From: Legionella rubrilucens
GTDB taxonomy: Bacteria; Pseudomonadota; Gammaproteobacteria; Legionellales; Legionellaceae
Assembly (NCBI RefSeq): GCF_001468125.1
Contig: NZ_LNYT01000022.1
Location: 394,160 to 458,159, forward strand
Direction of reading: 5' to 3'
DNA: 64,000 nt
Of the stretch, positions 54,611 through 63,044 are shown in pieces. Position 1 is the stretch's first letter. Every line of letters starts with the position of its first letter. Position numbers and translations under genes: made by a program. The notes below the pieces were generated by a model that was not told the DNA's origin, did not search any database, and saw nothing but the letters and a program-made list of their open reading frames with translations.

Positions 54611-55879
54611 TTATCCTTGGTTATCGGCGGCGAGACGAATCCCGCTGAACTGCCATCGCTTATCGGGCTGAAAAAAATTACGGTAGCTGGCACGAATGTG
54701 ATCCTGTGGTGTGATGCAGCTTCCTCCCCGTAATACCATCTGATTGCTCATGAATTTGCCATTGTATTCCCCCAGAAAGCCGTTCTCGCTGCGATAGCCG
54801 GGGTAGGGGGAGAAGGCACTGGCAGTCCATTCCCATAAATCACCAAAAAATTGCTGCGGGTCGTGAGTACATTCCGCATTGACCGGATGAAAGCGGCCTT
54901 CTTCCATGAAATGGCCGTTTGCCGGCGTTAAGGGCTGGCTCACGACAAAATGTTCCCACTCCTCTTCCCGAGGCAGACGGGCACCACGAAAACGGGCATA
55001 CGCTTCCGCCTCGTAATAACTGACATGCGTCACTGGTTCGTCAGGATGAAGCGGCGTCATCCCGTTTAAGGTATAGATTTGCCAGGTGTTATCCTGCCTG
55101 ACCCAGTAAAGTGGAGCCTGCCACTGATTGGCCTGCACGCAATCCCAACCGTCTGCCAGCCACCACTGTGGTTGCTGATAACCGCCTGCGTCAATGAACT
55201 CGAGGTATTCTTCGTTGGTGATAAGACGATTAGCCAGGCGGTAAGGCTTAAGTAGGCAAGCATGCCGAGGTCCTTCATTATCAAAACTAAAGCCGTCATC
55301 GCCAAACCCGATATGAACCATGCCGCCTTCGGAGTCACTGAAGGTCAAGGGGGTTTTTCCAGAATCTTTTTCTCTGCTGGCGCGCCTCGGAAGGTAAGCA
55401 GGCCAATCCGGATGAATAAAAAAATTATGTTTGATGTCCATGAACAGCAGTTCCTGATGCTGTTTTTCATGTTCAAGACCCAAAAGCAGTAACGGGGTGA
55501 GTTCTTTCAGTTGCTGACAGGGCATTTGTGCGATGAAATCCAGCAGGTGATCGGTCACATGGCGGCGATAGCGGTAAACGGTTTCCGTGGTTGGCCGCGA
55601 CAACAACCCTCGTTGTGCCCGCGTGTAGGGCTTGCCGATGCTTTGATAATAGGAATTAAATAAATAGCCAAAGGTTTGATCAAACAGGCGGTAATTTTTG
55701 TGCTGCGGGTTTAACAAAAAGGTTTCAAAAAACCAGCTGGTATGGGCAAGATGCCATTTTGGCGGACTGACGTCCGGCATGCTTTGAATGACATAATCTT
55801 CTGTCAACAAGGGTTCGCAAATGGTTTCGGTGGTATTTCTGACCGTTAACAAGGCCTGACACAGGGCTTCTTTTTCCAT
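54611..55879 (-). CDS. egtB: Hercynine sulfoxide synthase EgtB
   Basis: A 422-residue iron enzyme that joins hercynine to a thiol (gamma-glutamylcysteine or cysteine) using oxygen. Residues about 1-160 are the DinB-like domain with iron ligands in KWHLAHTSWFFE (His43 or His46) and LEHEKQHQELL (His137, His141). The C-terminal FGE-sulfatase domain holds RGARLPREEEWE and LRGGSCITP. No egtA, egtC or egtE is adjacent, so the later steps rely on genes elsewhere. ATG 55879 is preferred to TTG 55882. Confidence 0.92.
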   Translation of the reverse strand: MEKEALCQALLTVRNTTETICEPLLTEDYVIQSMPDVSPPKWHLAHTSWFFETFLLNPQHKNYRLFDQTFGYLFNSYYQSIGKPYTRAQRGLLSRPTTETVYRYRRHVTDHLLDFIAQMPCQQLKELTPLLLLGLEHEKQHQELLFMDIKHNFFIHPDWPAYLPRRASREKDSGKTPLTFSDSEGGMVHIGFGDDGFSFDNEGPRHACLLKPYRLANRLITNEEYLEFIDAGGYQQPQWWLADGWDCVQANQWQAPLYWVRQDNTWQIYTLNGMTPLHPDEPVTHVSYYEAEAYARFRGARLPREEEWEHFVVSQPLTPANGHFMEEGRFHPVNAECTHDPQQFFGDLWEWTASAFSPYPGYRSENGFLGEYNGKFMSNQMVLRGGSCITPQDHIRASYRNFFQPDKRWQFSGIRLAADNQG

Positions 55880-56078
55880 CAAAATAATCCTTTATTTTTG
55901 TAGCGCCTTATTTTGTAGAAAATGAATAAATAATAGTAAATCTAGTCAATGAACAAGAAGTTCGCAAACCTAAAAAGCAAAGTGATTCCTCGCTTTATGT
56001 CAATTAATCAAGCACTTTTTATAAAGCTATCTATACTCTAAAGAGGAAAAAGGCTTGCTCTATTGGTCTGGAGGCGTG

Positions 56079-57116
56079 ATGAAAATATCGCATGGGGTGT
56101 TAAACAAAGCCGTTGATGCCAACATTATTTCCAGAGAGCAGGCGGAGGCGTTGTTTGAATTCCTGCAGAAGCAGCCCAATCAGGGGCCTGCATTTAATTT
56201 GACCAATGTGCTTTACTACCTTGGCGGACTGTTAGCCATTGGCGCGATGACTTTATTTATGAATCTGAGTTGGGAGGCATTTGGCGGTTGGGGGATTTTT
56301 TACCTGTCCGTTCTCTATGCCATTCTGGGGCTTTGTCTTGCTGCGATTTGTCAAAAAAAAGAATTGCATGTGCCGGCTGGCATCTGTGCCACCTTTGTTA
56401 TCTGCTTAACGCCGTTGGCCATTTACGGTTTGCAGGTGGCCATGGGTTGGTGGCCCGATCAAAGCACCTACAGCGATTACCATCGCTACGTGCAATGGAA
56501 CTGGATTTTCATGGAACTGGGTACCTTGGCGGTGGGCGTCATTCTGGCGTGGATTTATCGCTATCCCTTTATGGTGATGCCCATTGCCGTCACACTCTGG
56601 TACCTGTCAATGGACATCACAGCTCTGATTGCTGGCGAAAATGCCTTTGATTTTGAACTGCGTGCCCTGGTGTCCATGTATTTCGGATTGGCTATTGTCC
56701 TTTTGGCTTTTTGGGTTGATGTGCGCTCACGTCATTCCGGCGATTATGCGTTCTGGTTATACCTGTTTGGAGTGATAGCCTTTTGGGGCGGGTTGTCCTC
56801 GCAAAATTCTGACAGCGAATTATCCAAGTTTTTTTATTTCTGCATTAATCTGCTGATGATAGGTATTGGCGTGGTGCTGGTAAGGAAAGTCTTTGTGATT
56901 TTTGGTGCCTTGGGCTGTGCCTTTTATTTAGGGCACCTGGCATGGAATGTATTTAAAGACAGTGCGTTCTTCCCTGTGTCACTCACAGCCATCGGCATTC
57001 TCATTATTTATCTTGGTACGTTATGGCAGAAACATGAGCATTCGCTCACTGAAAGGGCACAATCCCTGCTGCCGAAACCTTTGCAGGAATTACTCAAGGC
57101 CCGTAATGACTATTGA
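56079..57116 (+). CDS. DUF2157-like multi-pass membrane protein
   Basis: A 345-residue protein with a short soluble N-terminal segment (NIISREQAEALFEFLQKQ) and about ten membrane helices, resembling DUF2157-type proteins. Function unknown. ATG 56079 is chosen because GGAGG lies five bases upstream. A TATACT element at 56032-56037 could be its -10 box, without an obvious -35. Confidence 0.65.
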   Translation: MKISHGVLNKAVDANIISREQAEALFEFLQKQPNQGPAFNLTNVLYYLGGLLAIGAMTLFMNLSWEAFGGWGIFYLSVLYAILGLCLAAICQKKELHVPAGICATFVICLTPLAIYGLQVAMGWWPDQSTYSDYHRYVQWNWIFMELGTLAVGVILAWIYRYPFMVMPIAVTLWYLSMDITALIAGENAFDFELRALVSMYFGLAIVLLAFWVDVRSRHSGDYAFWLYLFGVIAFWGGLSSQNSDSELSKFFYFCINLLMIGIGVVLVRKVFVIFGALGCAFYLGHLAWNVFKDSAFFPVSLTAIGILIIYLGTLWQKHEHSLTERAQSLLPKPLQELLKARNDY

Positions 57117-57161
57117 ACGGCGTCATTCATTAAACTCTGGTGAATAAGGCGGAGATTTCCA

Positions 57162-58556
57162 ATGGTAAGTAAATACGATGCGATCATTCTTGGCGGCGGC
57201 AAGGCGGGTAAAACCCTGGCGATGGATTTGGCAAAAAGCGGCCAGCATGTAGCAATGGTTGAAGATAATCAGATTGGCGGCACCTGCATTAATGTGGCGT
57301 GTATCCCTACAAAAACACTGGTTAAATCAGCCAAAATAGCCCATTACTGCCGTACAGCCCAGGCCTATGGGTTACAGGCTAATCTTGAGCCGGTGGACTT
57401 CAAGGCCCTGCGTGCCCGCAAGCAGGCGGTAGTGAAAGGCATGCGGGATGCCAATTTAAAACAATTTTTGGATTCCGGAATGGATTTATTATTGGGCCGC
57501 GGCCGCTTTGTGGATTACAAGACCATTGAAGTGACTTTCGGGCAGCCGCAGGATGGCAAAAAAACAGAACGCATCACAGCCGATCGCATCTTTATCAATA
57601 CCGGGGCTTTGCCCTTCATCCCCCCCATCAGCGGTTTGTCCCAGGTTCATTACCATACCAATGAGACCCTGATGAACAGTGAGTATTTGCCGGCTCATTT
57701 AATCATCATTGGCGGCGGTTATATTGGTCTGGAGTTTGCGCAGATCTTTCGCCGCTTTGGTTCGCAGGTCACCGTCATTGAAGCGGCACCGGTTTTTCTT
57801 GCACGCGAAGATCGGGATGTGGCCGAGCAGGTGCAAACCATGCTTCAGCACGAAGGGATCCAGATCCTGATCGATGCCAAAATAAATCAAGTGTTGAAAG
57901 AAGGTAAACAGGTGATGCTTGACGTTTACCACGCGGGGCAATCGGTCAACGTGGCGGGCAGTGATATCCTGGCGGCGGTCGGGCGCATCCCCAATACCGC
58001 TGGTTTAGGCCTTGATCGCACTGGTGTGGCCGTGGATGAGCGCGGCTTTGTGAAAGTCAATGATTACCTCGAAACCTCAGTGGATGGCATTTGGGCTTTA
58101 GGGGATGTGAAGGGTGGTGCGCAATTTACCCATTTATCCTGGGATGATTATCGCCTGGTGAAATACAACCTGACCCATCCTGACAACAAACGCAGTATAC
58201 ATGGCCGCTTAATCCCCTACACGGTGTTTCTTGATCCTGAATTGGCACGCCTGGGCATGACCGAGACGGAAGCGCGTCAATCCTGCCGTGCGGTTAAAAT
58301 TGCCAAAATCCAGGCCGCGATGATTCCCCGTGCAAAAACCCAGGGGGAAACAACGGGCATGCTCAAAGCGGTCATCGATGCCGATACGGACGAAATTCTC
58401 GGGGTTTCTATCCTCTGTGCGGAGGCGGGAGAAATTTTAGGCGTTCTCCAGGTGGCGATGGAAATGAAATTACCCTATCCGGTGCTGCGAGACATGATGT
58501 TTGCCCATCCAACCATGGTGGAAAGCATTAACATCTGGTTTAGCAATGTTCATTAA
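57162..58556 (+). CDS. RclA-like pyridine nucleotide-disulfide oxidoreductase
   Basis: A 464-residue FAD flavoprotein. AIILGGGKAGKTLAM binds FAD, the redox disulfide is Cys42/Cys47 in GGTCINVACIPTK, a second Rossmann motif IIGGGYIGLEFAQ binds NAD(P)H, and the C-terminal dimer segment has AHPTMVES. Closest by pattern to mercuric reductase-like and RclA proteins; RclA reduces hypothiocyanous acid made by host peroxidases. It lacks the N-terminal HMA domain and vicinal C-terminal cysteines of MerA, so mercury is unlikely. Confidence 0.82.
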   Translation: MVSKYDAIILGGGKAGKTLAMDLAKSGQHVAMVEDNQIGGTCINVACIPTKTLVKSAKIAHYCRTAQAYGLQANLEPVDFKALRARKQAVVKGMRDANLKQFLDSGMDLLLGRGRFVDYKTIEVTFGQPQDGKKTERITADRIFINTGALPFIPPISGLSQVHYHTNETLMNSEYLPAHLIIIGGGYIGLEFAQIFRRFGSQVTVIEAAPVFLAREDRDVAEQVQTMLQHEGIQILIDAKINQVLKEGKQVMLDVYHAGQSVNVAGSDILAAVGRIPNTAGLGLDRTGVAVDERGFVKVNDYLETSVDGIWALGDVKGGAQFTHLSWDDYRLVKYNLTHPDNKRSIHGRLIPYTVFLDPELARLGMTETEARQSCRAVKIAKIQAAMIPRAKTQGETTGMLKAVIDADTDEILGVSILCAEAGEILGVLQVAMEMKLPYPVLRDMMFAHPTMVESINIWFSNVH

Positions 58557-58632
58557 GCAGCATTCAACTTAAGGAAGAGTTAAGCCGGGTCTGTTATATT
58601 GCCCAGTCTGTTTATAATTTGAATAAAAACCG

Positions 58633-60906
58633 ATGCTGTTAAAAGAGCAGATTGTTGCACGAAGTATTGACGAAGACCAAAAGGCTGTCGCTGAACAGTG
58701 GGCTAATACCTTCAAGTACAGCCAAACCGACAAGCGAGCCGTCCAGATGGCGCAACTGATGGCGGCCTGCATTGCCCGGGGTGAGTTTCGCGTCCGTGGT
58801 TATTTGAGCAAAAGCGAAGCACTGGAACCTCCGACCGATCAATTAAGCGTCATCGATTACCTTTCCCATGCCAGCCGCATTATCTTTGATTATAAAGGGT
58901 TATCCCTTGAAAACCGGCAGGAATTTTTAACGTTTTTCCCTCTGCCCGAAGACGACAGTGCTGTGGTTTCCCGTTCGGCCACCCACGGCGTGGATCGGGA
59001 CAAGTCCAATGCCATTGTCGAATTAAAAGGCCTGATGTTGGGTCTGGCCGGGCAACTGCCGACTTACCTTAAAACAGCCCGTGATTTTGGCGTGAACATC
59101 GCCATGGGGGGAGAAAGACAACGGAATGCCAACCAGAAAACCATCACCGCCAATGGTTACAGTGGCCATTTGTATTTTCACCGCTACGATGAAAAGCAAT
59201 TGCTCATGGCAGGCCTCGAACAAAGTGCGCCCTCTACATCGGCCCTGCACCTTTTGTGGGGCGAATCAGGCCCTGTGGACAATGAACAGTACGGTACCGA
59301 TCAATTTGGCCAGGGGCATTCGCTGCTTGGCGCCTCGGACGTTTATACTGCCGCCGGTTCGCTGTATTTCAGCGATCCTGTTTACCAGGCCAAATTAATG
59401 ATCGAAAAACAATGCTTTCCGCCAGATAAATACGGCGCGATGCAGGTTAAATTAACCGATGAAAACTGGCCTCAAATAAAGCAGTTTTTAATTGAGCTTC
59501 AGGGAAACAGTCAACAAGGCAAAATCGACTCCCTGATGAAGCAGCTATTGGTAAAACCTGCGTCAGCGGTAAGGGGCGAGCGTGAGGTAAAAAGTTTTAT
59601 CGCCCTGGATTTCACTACCTACCTGCATCGGGTTTATGATGCGTTTATTGCGGCCAACAATCTGGACGAAAATAAAGCAATATTGCTTCTGCAGAATCAG
59701 TTGTTGGCGATGATTATCCGATTACAGCAGGGAGATGCCAGTTTTTATCAGGCCTTTTCGGTGAAAGTAAAGGCAATAATGGGCTTAAAAGGGTTGCCAG
59801 ACACCTACATCACGGCGATGCAACGAATTGATGCTTTATTTACTAAACAATTGAGCGTTGATCCCCAATTAAAAAATGTCCAGAAGGAAATCCTGCTTGA
59901 ACAGCGCCTGGACAGTTTACAGGCTGAAGCCGTGGAACTGTTGCAGAAGTTGCGGCTGGTGCGTGAGTATTTTACTGCGGAATATGTCAGTGATGATGAA
60001 GACATCAAACAGTATTGCAGGCAGTTAGACGTAGCCGAGCAGAAATTAAAAGCCTGTTATGCCGAGGTTTCGAAAACACCCTCATTGGAAAGCAGTTGGC
60101 TGATGCTGGGTGCAGACGTTAACGAAAAAGCCATGGATTTTTTAAATGAGGCCATTGAGCAGGGCAAAAACAGTTTACAGCAGGCCCCCAAACTGCATCC
60201 TGCGTCCACCGTGCAGCGGTTCCGAGAGGAGCTTGGGAAAGTACAGATGGCTAATGAAACGCTTAGTATGCAAATGAAGCTGCAGGATGCGTTTTATGAG
60301 GAACTGACGCAGGAAAACAGCCTCAAAGCCACCCTGGAAATGGACAAATTACAGCAACAGCATAAGCAGAAAATCATGCGCATTGAAAAGGCGCATCAAT
60401 CAGAGCTTACCCGGCAACAGCAGCGATACGAGCGGCGGACAAAATGGATGGAACCGGTTTTACTGCAAGTGATGAAACTGGAGGACAAGGCTAAAAATTT
60501 ACACGAACGCGGCAAAACGGTCGCCAGCGACAAGGCTAATCAGTTAGCCATCGACGTCCGTTCGAAACTGCAGGAATATTATCGCAGCAATAAAACCGAC
60601 CAGCAGGCGTTAAAAACCCTGAAAGACGAAACCCAGCATCTGATGGATGGGTGTGTCGAAACTTTTGAAGATCATCGTGGCTGTAAAGAAATCCTGGCTG
60701 GAATCCTGATGCTGGTGATTGGTTATTTTATCGCGGTTGAAATCATGAAAAAGAAAACGGGAAAACCAACGCTCTTTTTGACCGAAACCCAGTCGCTTAA
60801 AAAACTGAACAACCTGCGTAACGCACTGAACAACGTCAACCTGGACAGTGAAGACTACCCAGAGGATGAGGACAATGCGCTGGTTATTGATGCCGCCCAG
60901 ATCTGA
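58633..60906 (+). CDS. Large coiled-coil protein with C-terminal membrane anchor, candidate Dot/Icm effector
   Basis: A 757-residue protein of no family I recognise. Residues about 1-300 look globular, 400-680 strongly helical (KLQQQHKQKIMRIEKAHQ and neighbours), and a single hydrophobic segment about 687-704 (ILAGILMLVIGYFIAVEI) is followed by a 50-residue tail with an acidic stretch (DSEDYPEDEDNA) like an E-block export signal. No signal peptide. No Shine-Dalgarno before the ATG, but a TATAAT lies at 58613-58618, only 15 bases upstream, predicting a very short leader. Effector status is inferred. Confidence 0.6.
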   Translation: MLLKEQIVARSIDEDQKAVAEQWANTFKYSQTDKRAVQMAQLMAACIARGEFRVRGYLSKSEALEPPTDQLSVIDYLSHASRIIFDYKGLSLENRQEFLTFFPLPEDDSAVVSRSATHGVDRDKSNAIVELKGLMLGLAGQLPTYLKTARDFGVNIAMGGERQRNANQKTITANGYSGHLYFHRYDEKQLLMAGLEQSAPSTSALHLLWGESGPVDNEQYGTDQFGQGHSLLGASDVYTAAGSLYFSDPVYQAKLMIEKQCFPPDKYGAMQVKLTDENWPQIKQFLIELQGNSQQGKIDSLMKQLLVKPASAVRGEREVKSFIALDFTTYLHRVYDAFIAANNLDENKAILLLQNQLLAMIIRLQQGDASFYQAFSVKVKAIMGLKGLPDTYITAMQRIDALFTKQLSVDPQLKNVQKEILLEQRLDSLQAEAVELLQKLRLVREYFTAEYVSDDEDIKQYCRQLDVAEQKLKACYAEVSKTPSLESSWLMLGADVNEKAMDFLNEAIEQGKNSLQQAPKLHPASTVQRFREELGKVQMANETLSMQMKLQDAFYEELTQENSLKATLEMDKLQQQHKQKIMRIEKAHQSELTRQQQRYERRTKWMEPVLLQVMKLEDKAKNLHERGKTVASDKANQLAIDVRSKLQEYYRSNKTDQQALKTLKDETQHLMDGCVETFEDHRGCKEILAGILMLVIGYFIAVEIMKKKTGKPTLFLTETQSLKKLNNLRNALNNVNLDSEDYPEDEDNALVIDAAQI

Positions 60907-60920
60907 GCGGCGGCTGCCGT

Positions 60921-61535
60921 TTAGGCTTTGAAGGTATTTTTATTCTCAAGGCCGTCTTCATCCTCAGACTCATGAGTGCTCTTTTGAGCTTCTTCATCAT
61001 CTTCGGTAATCAGTGTCGTGGGTACTTTACCGCTATCCTTGTCCCTGATATTGATAGAAACATGATTGGGTAACTCGGATGGATCGTGTACCGTTGACTG
61101 ATCCGGTGGGGTATTTGACGGTGCGCTGGCTTCGTCCTTAGATGCTTCCGCCAGGGCGAAGGAGAAGGCAAGGAGTCCTTCAAAAAACAAGTCCACCAGG
61201 AGTTTTGATTTACATAGCGCGTTGTTTTCGTCATCACAGGTATTGTCTTCAGCAAACAGTGCGATAATCAAGCCCAGTTGTGTAGCTGCCAATGCAAACT
61301 GCAAAAATTGCACCCCCTTTTCACTGCCATGGGTATCCGTACGGAACATGGCAAAAAGTGCGATCAATATTTGTGCGAATTTAGCGGGGATGACGGCTTT
61401 GACATCAAGATTCTGAAGGCCGGAACCTAAAATTTCGGTGACAGCCTGAACCCTCTGCGTGTGTCGATGTCCGGAGGAAGACGAGTAGGCAGCGGGTCTG
61501 AGGGTATTTATTGCGTTATTAAAAAAACCAGACAT
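60921..61535 (-). CDS. Hypothetical protein with two hydrophobic segments and acidic tail
   Basis: A 204-residue protein with hydrophobic stretches at about 55-65, 78-95 and 112-127, a pair of cysteines (DNTCDDENNALC), and a long disordered acidic tail (EDDEEAQKSTHESEDEDGLE). An AAGGAAAT site precedes the ATG. Convergent with the 757-residue gene and similar in having an acidic C-terminus. Family not recognised. Confidence 0.6.
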   Translation of the reverse strand: MSGFFNNAINTLRPAAYSSSSGHRHTQRVQAVTEILGSGLQNLDVKAVIPAKFAQILIALFAMFRTDTHGSEKGVQFLQFALAATQLGLIIALFAEDNTCDDENNALCKSKLLVDLFFEGLLAFSFALAEASKDEASAPSNTPPDQSTVHDPSELPNHVSINIRDKDSGKVPTTLITEDDEEAQKSTHESEDEDGLENKNTFKA

Positions 61536-61693
61536 TTTTATTTCCTTATAATTAAATCCACATCTTTTGGCTGTAACACCTTATCATAAAAGGCAAATTT
61601 ATAAAAAACCGTTTAAAAGTAACAAAAGTGTAAAGTATTGTAAAAAATTTATTTTGTGTTATTATTGCGCTAACTTAACCAATATGATCAATT

Positions 61694-62437
61694 ATGCCTG
61701 ATTTAAGCTCTTTAGGATCAACAGTAAATCACAAGGAGTGGAAGGATGATATTTTCAGTTGGTGGAAAAAAGAAAAACACCCAACCCTCACGGGGCGTTT
61801 TTTCCCCAGTTATCAAACCAGTCTGCTGGATAAAAGCATCACCGAATTGTCATCCTTACTGACGACTCAGGAAAGGCATTTAATAGAAAAAAAACTGGCT
61901 GCCTTGCAATTGCTGCGGACTCAGATCCTGAATTGGCAGCACATGCACACCATTAATAAATTACCGTCGCATCGTCACAGGGTCATCAAAGAACTCCTTA
62001 AGAAGGTTGATAAGGAAATACAGACCACGGAAGACGGCAGGGTTAACAAGGCGGAGGCAAAGCCCAACCCCCTCCGGTTAACGCAATCCTTAGACAGGGA
62101 GCAACCTGTTCTTTCATTCCCATCCAGTGGTGAAACACTCTACAGCTGGTGGAAAAAACACAGCCAACTGCATTGGTTGACCTGGCGCTCCGATGCCACC
62201 AAAGAACTCGATAAAGCCATTCGCTGGTATTCCAACTCCATCATTATTGATCAACAACAGGCTTTACAGCAGATTTTGCATGCGATTGATGTCTGGCTTT
62301 ATGCACGCAATGGATTAAGCAGCCGCCAATCGCGGGTTTTGGAATTAAAAAGCAGGATAGAAGAAACATTGACCTCCCTCCAGGGGGTTGATGAAGAAAG
62401 AGAGGCCAAGGCATTCTCATTCAATTGTCATGAATAA
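61694..62437 (+). CDS. Hypothetical protein with two internal repeats
   Basis: A 247-residue, Trp-rich soluble protein. Two similar halves begin with FSWWKKEKHPTLTGRF (about residue 21) and YSWWKKHSQLHWLTWR (about 151), each followed by a long helical stretch with LLDKSI / ELDKAI and a DQQ/TQE..LIEKKLAAL / QALQQILHAI segment. This suggests a duplicated helical domain of about 75 residues joined by a polar linker. Family not recognised. Overlaps yhhQ by eight bases, so the two may be cotranscribed. Confidence 0.6.
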   Translation: MPDLSSLGSTVNHKEWKDDIFSWWKKEKHPTLTGRFFPSYQTSLLDKSITELSSLLTTQERHLIEKKLAALQLLRTQILNWQHMHTINKLPSHRHRVIKELLKKVDKEIQTTEDGRVNKAEAKPNPLRLTQSLDREQPVLSFPSSGETLYSWWKKHSQLHWLTWRSDATKELDKAIRWYSNSIIIDQQQALQQILHAIDVWLYARNGLSSRQSRVLELKSRIEETLTSLQGVDEEREAKAFSFNCHE

Positions 62438-63044
62438 ACGGTACTTCACTCTGCTTCTTGTTGCCCATGTTTTCATTTTTTGTTTAAGTAATGTGCTGGT
62501 GCAATACCCCTTTGATGTGGCCGGATTTAAAACCACCTGGGGTGCTTTAAGCTACCCATTGATTTTTATTTTATCCGATTTAACCGTCCGTCTTACCGAA
62601 GCAGCCACAGCGCGCCGGATTATTTATCTTGCCATGCTCCCTGGCCTGGCGGGCTCTTACCTGATTTCCAATGTGCTGACTTACCATACCCTGGTTGCCG
62701 GCAACGCCATGGCCCTGCGCATTGCCTTAGCCAGTTTTGTTGCCTACGTCTGTGGTCAGTTAAGCGATATTCTATTGTTTCAGCGCCTGCGTCAAAAGAA
62801 GCCGTGGTGGATTGCGCCCACGTTTTCCACGACCTGGGGGAATGTGCTCGACACGTATTGTTTTTTCTTCATTGCCTTTTTTCACAGCAGCAACGTGTTT
62901 TTAAGCCAGCACTGGTTGGAAATTGCCAGTGTCGATCTGGTGTTTAAGTGGCTCATTAGCCTGGTGTCGTTTGTGCCGCTTTATGGCTTAATCCTTGCCT
63001 GGATTCTACGCTCCCGGCAAAGAGCCGGGGAAGCAGCGGCCTAA
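62430..63044 (+). CDS. yhhQ: Queuosine precursor transporter YhhQ
   Basis: A 204-residue, six-helix protein of the VUT family: SNVLVQYPFDVAGFKTTWGAL and GQLSDILLFQRLR followed by TTWGNVLDTYCFFFIAF. It imports preQ0/preQ1 for tRNA queuosine synthesis. ATG 62430 matches the family start; a longer frame overlaps the upstream gene. It ends four bases inside the opposing DegV-domain gene. Confidence 0.85.
   Translation: MNKRYFTLLLVAHVFIFCLSNVLVQYPFDVAGFKTTWGALSYPLIFILSDLTVRLTEAATARRIIYLAMLPGLAGSYLISNVLTYHTLVAGNAMALRIALASFVAYVCGQLSDILLFQRLRQKKPWWIAPTFSTTWGNVLDTYCFFFIAFFHSSNVFLSQHWLEIASVDLVFKWLISLVSFVPLYGLILAWILRSRQRAGEAAA

Noticed and set aside
57162-58556. Mercuric reductase
   Set aside because: No N-terminal metal-binding domain, no C-terminal vicinal cysteines and no mer genes nearby.
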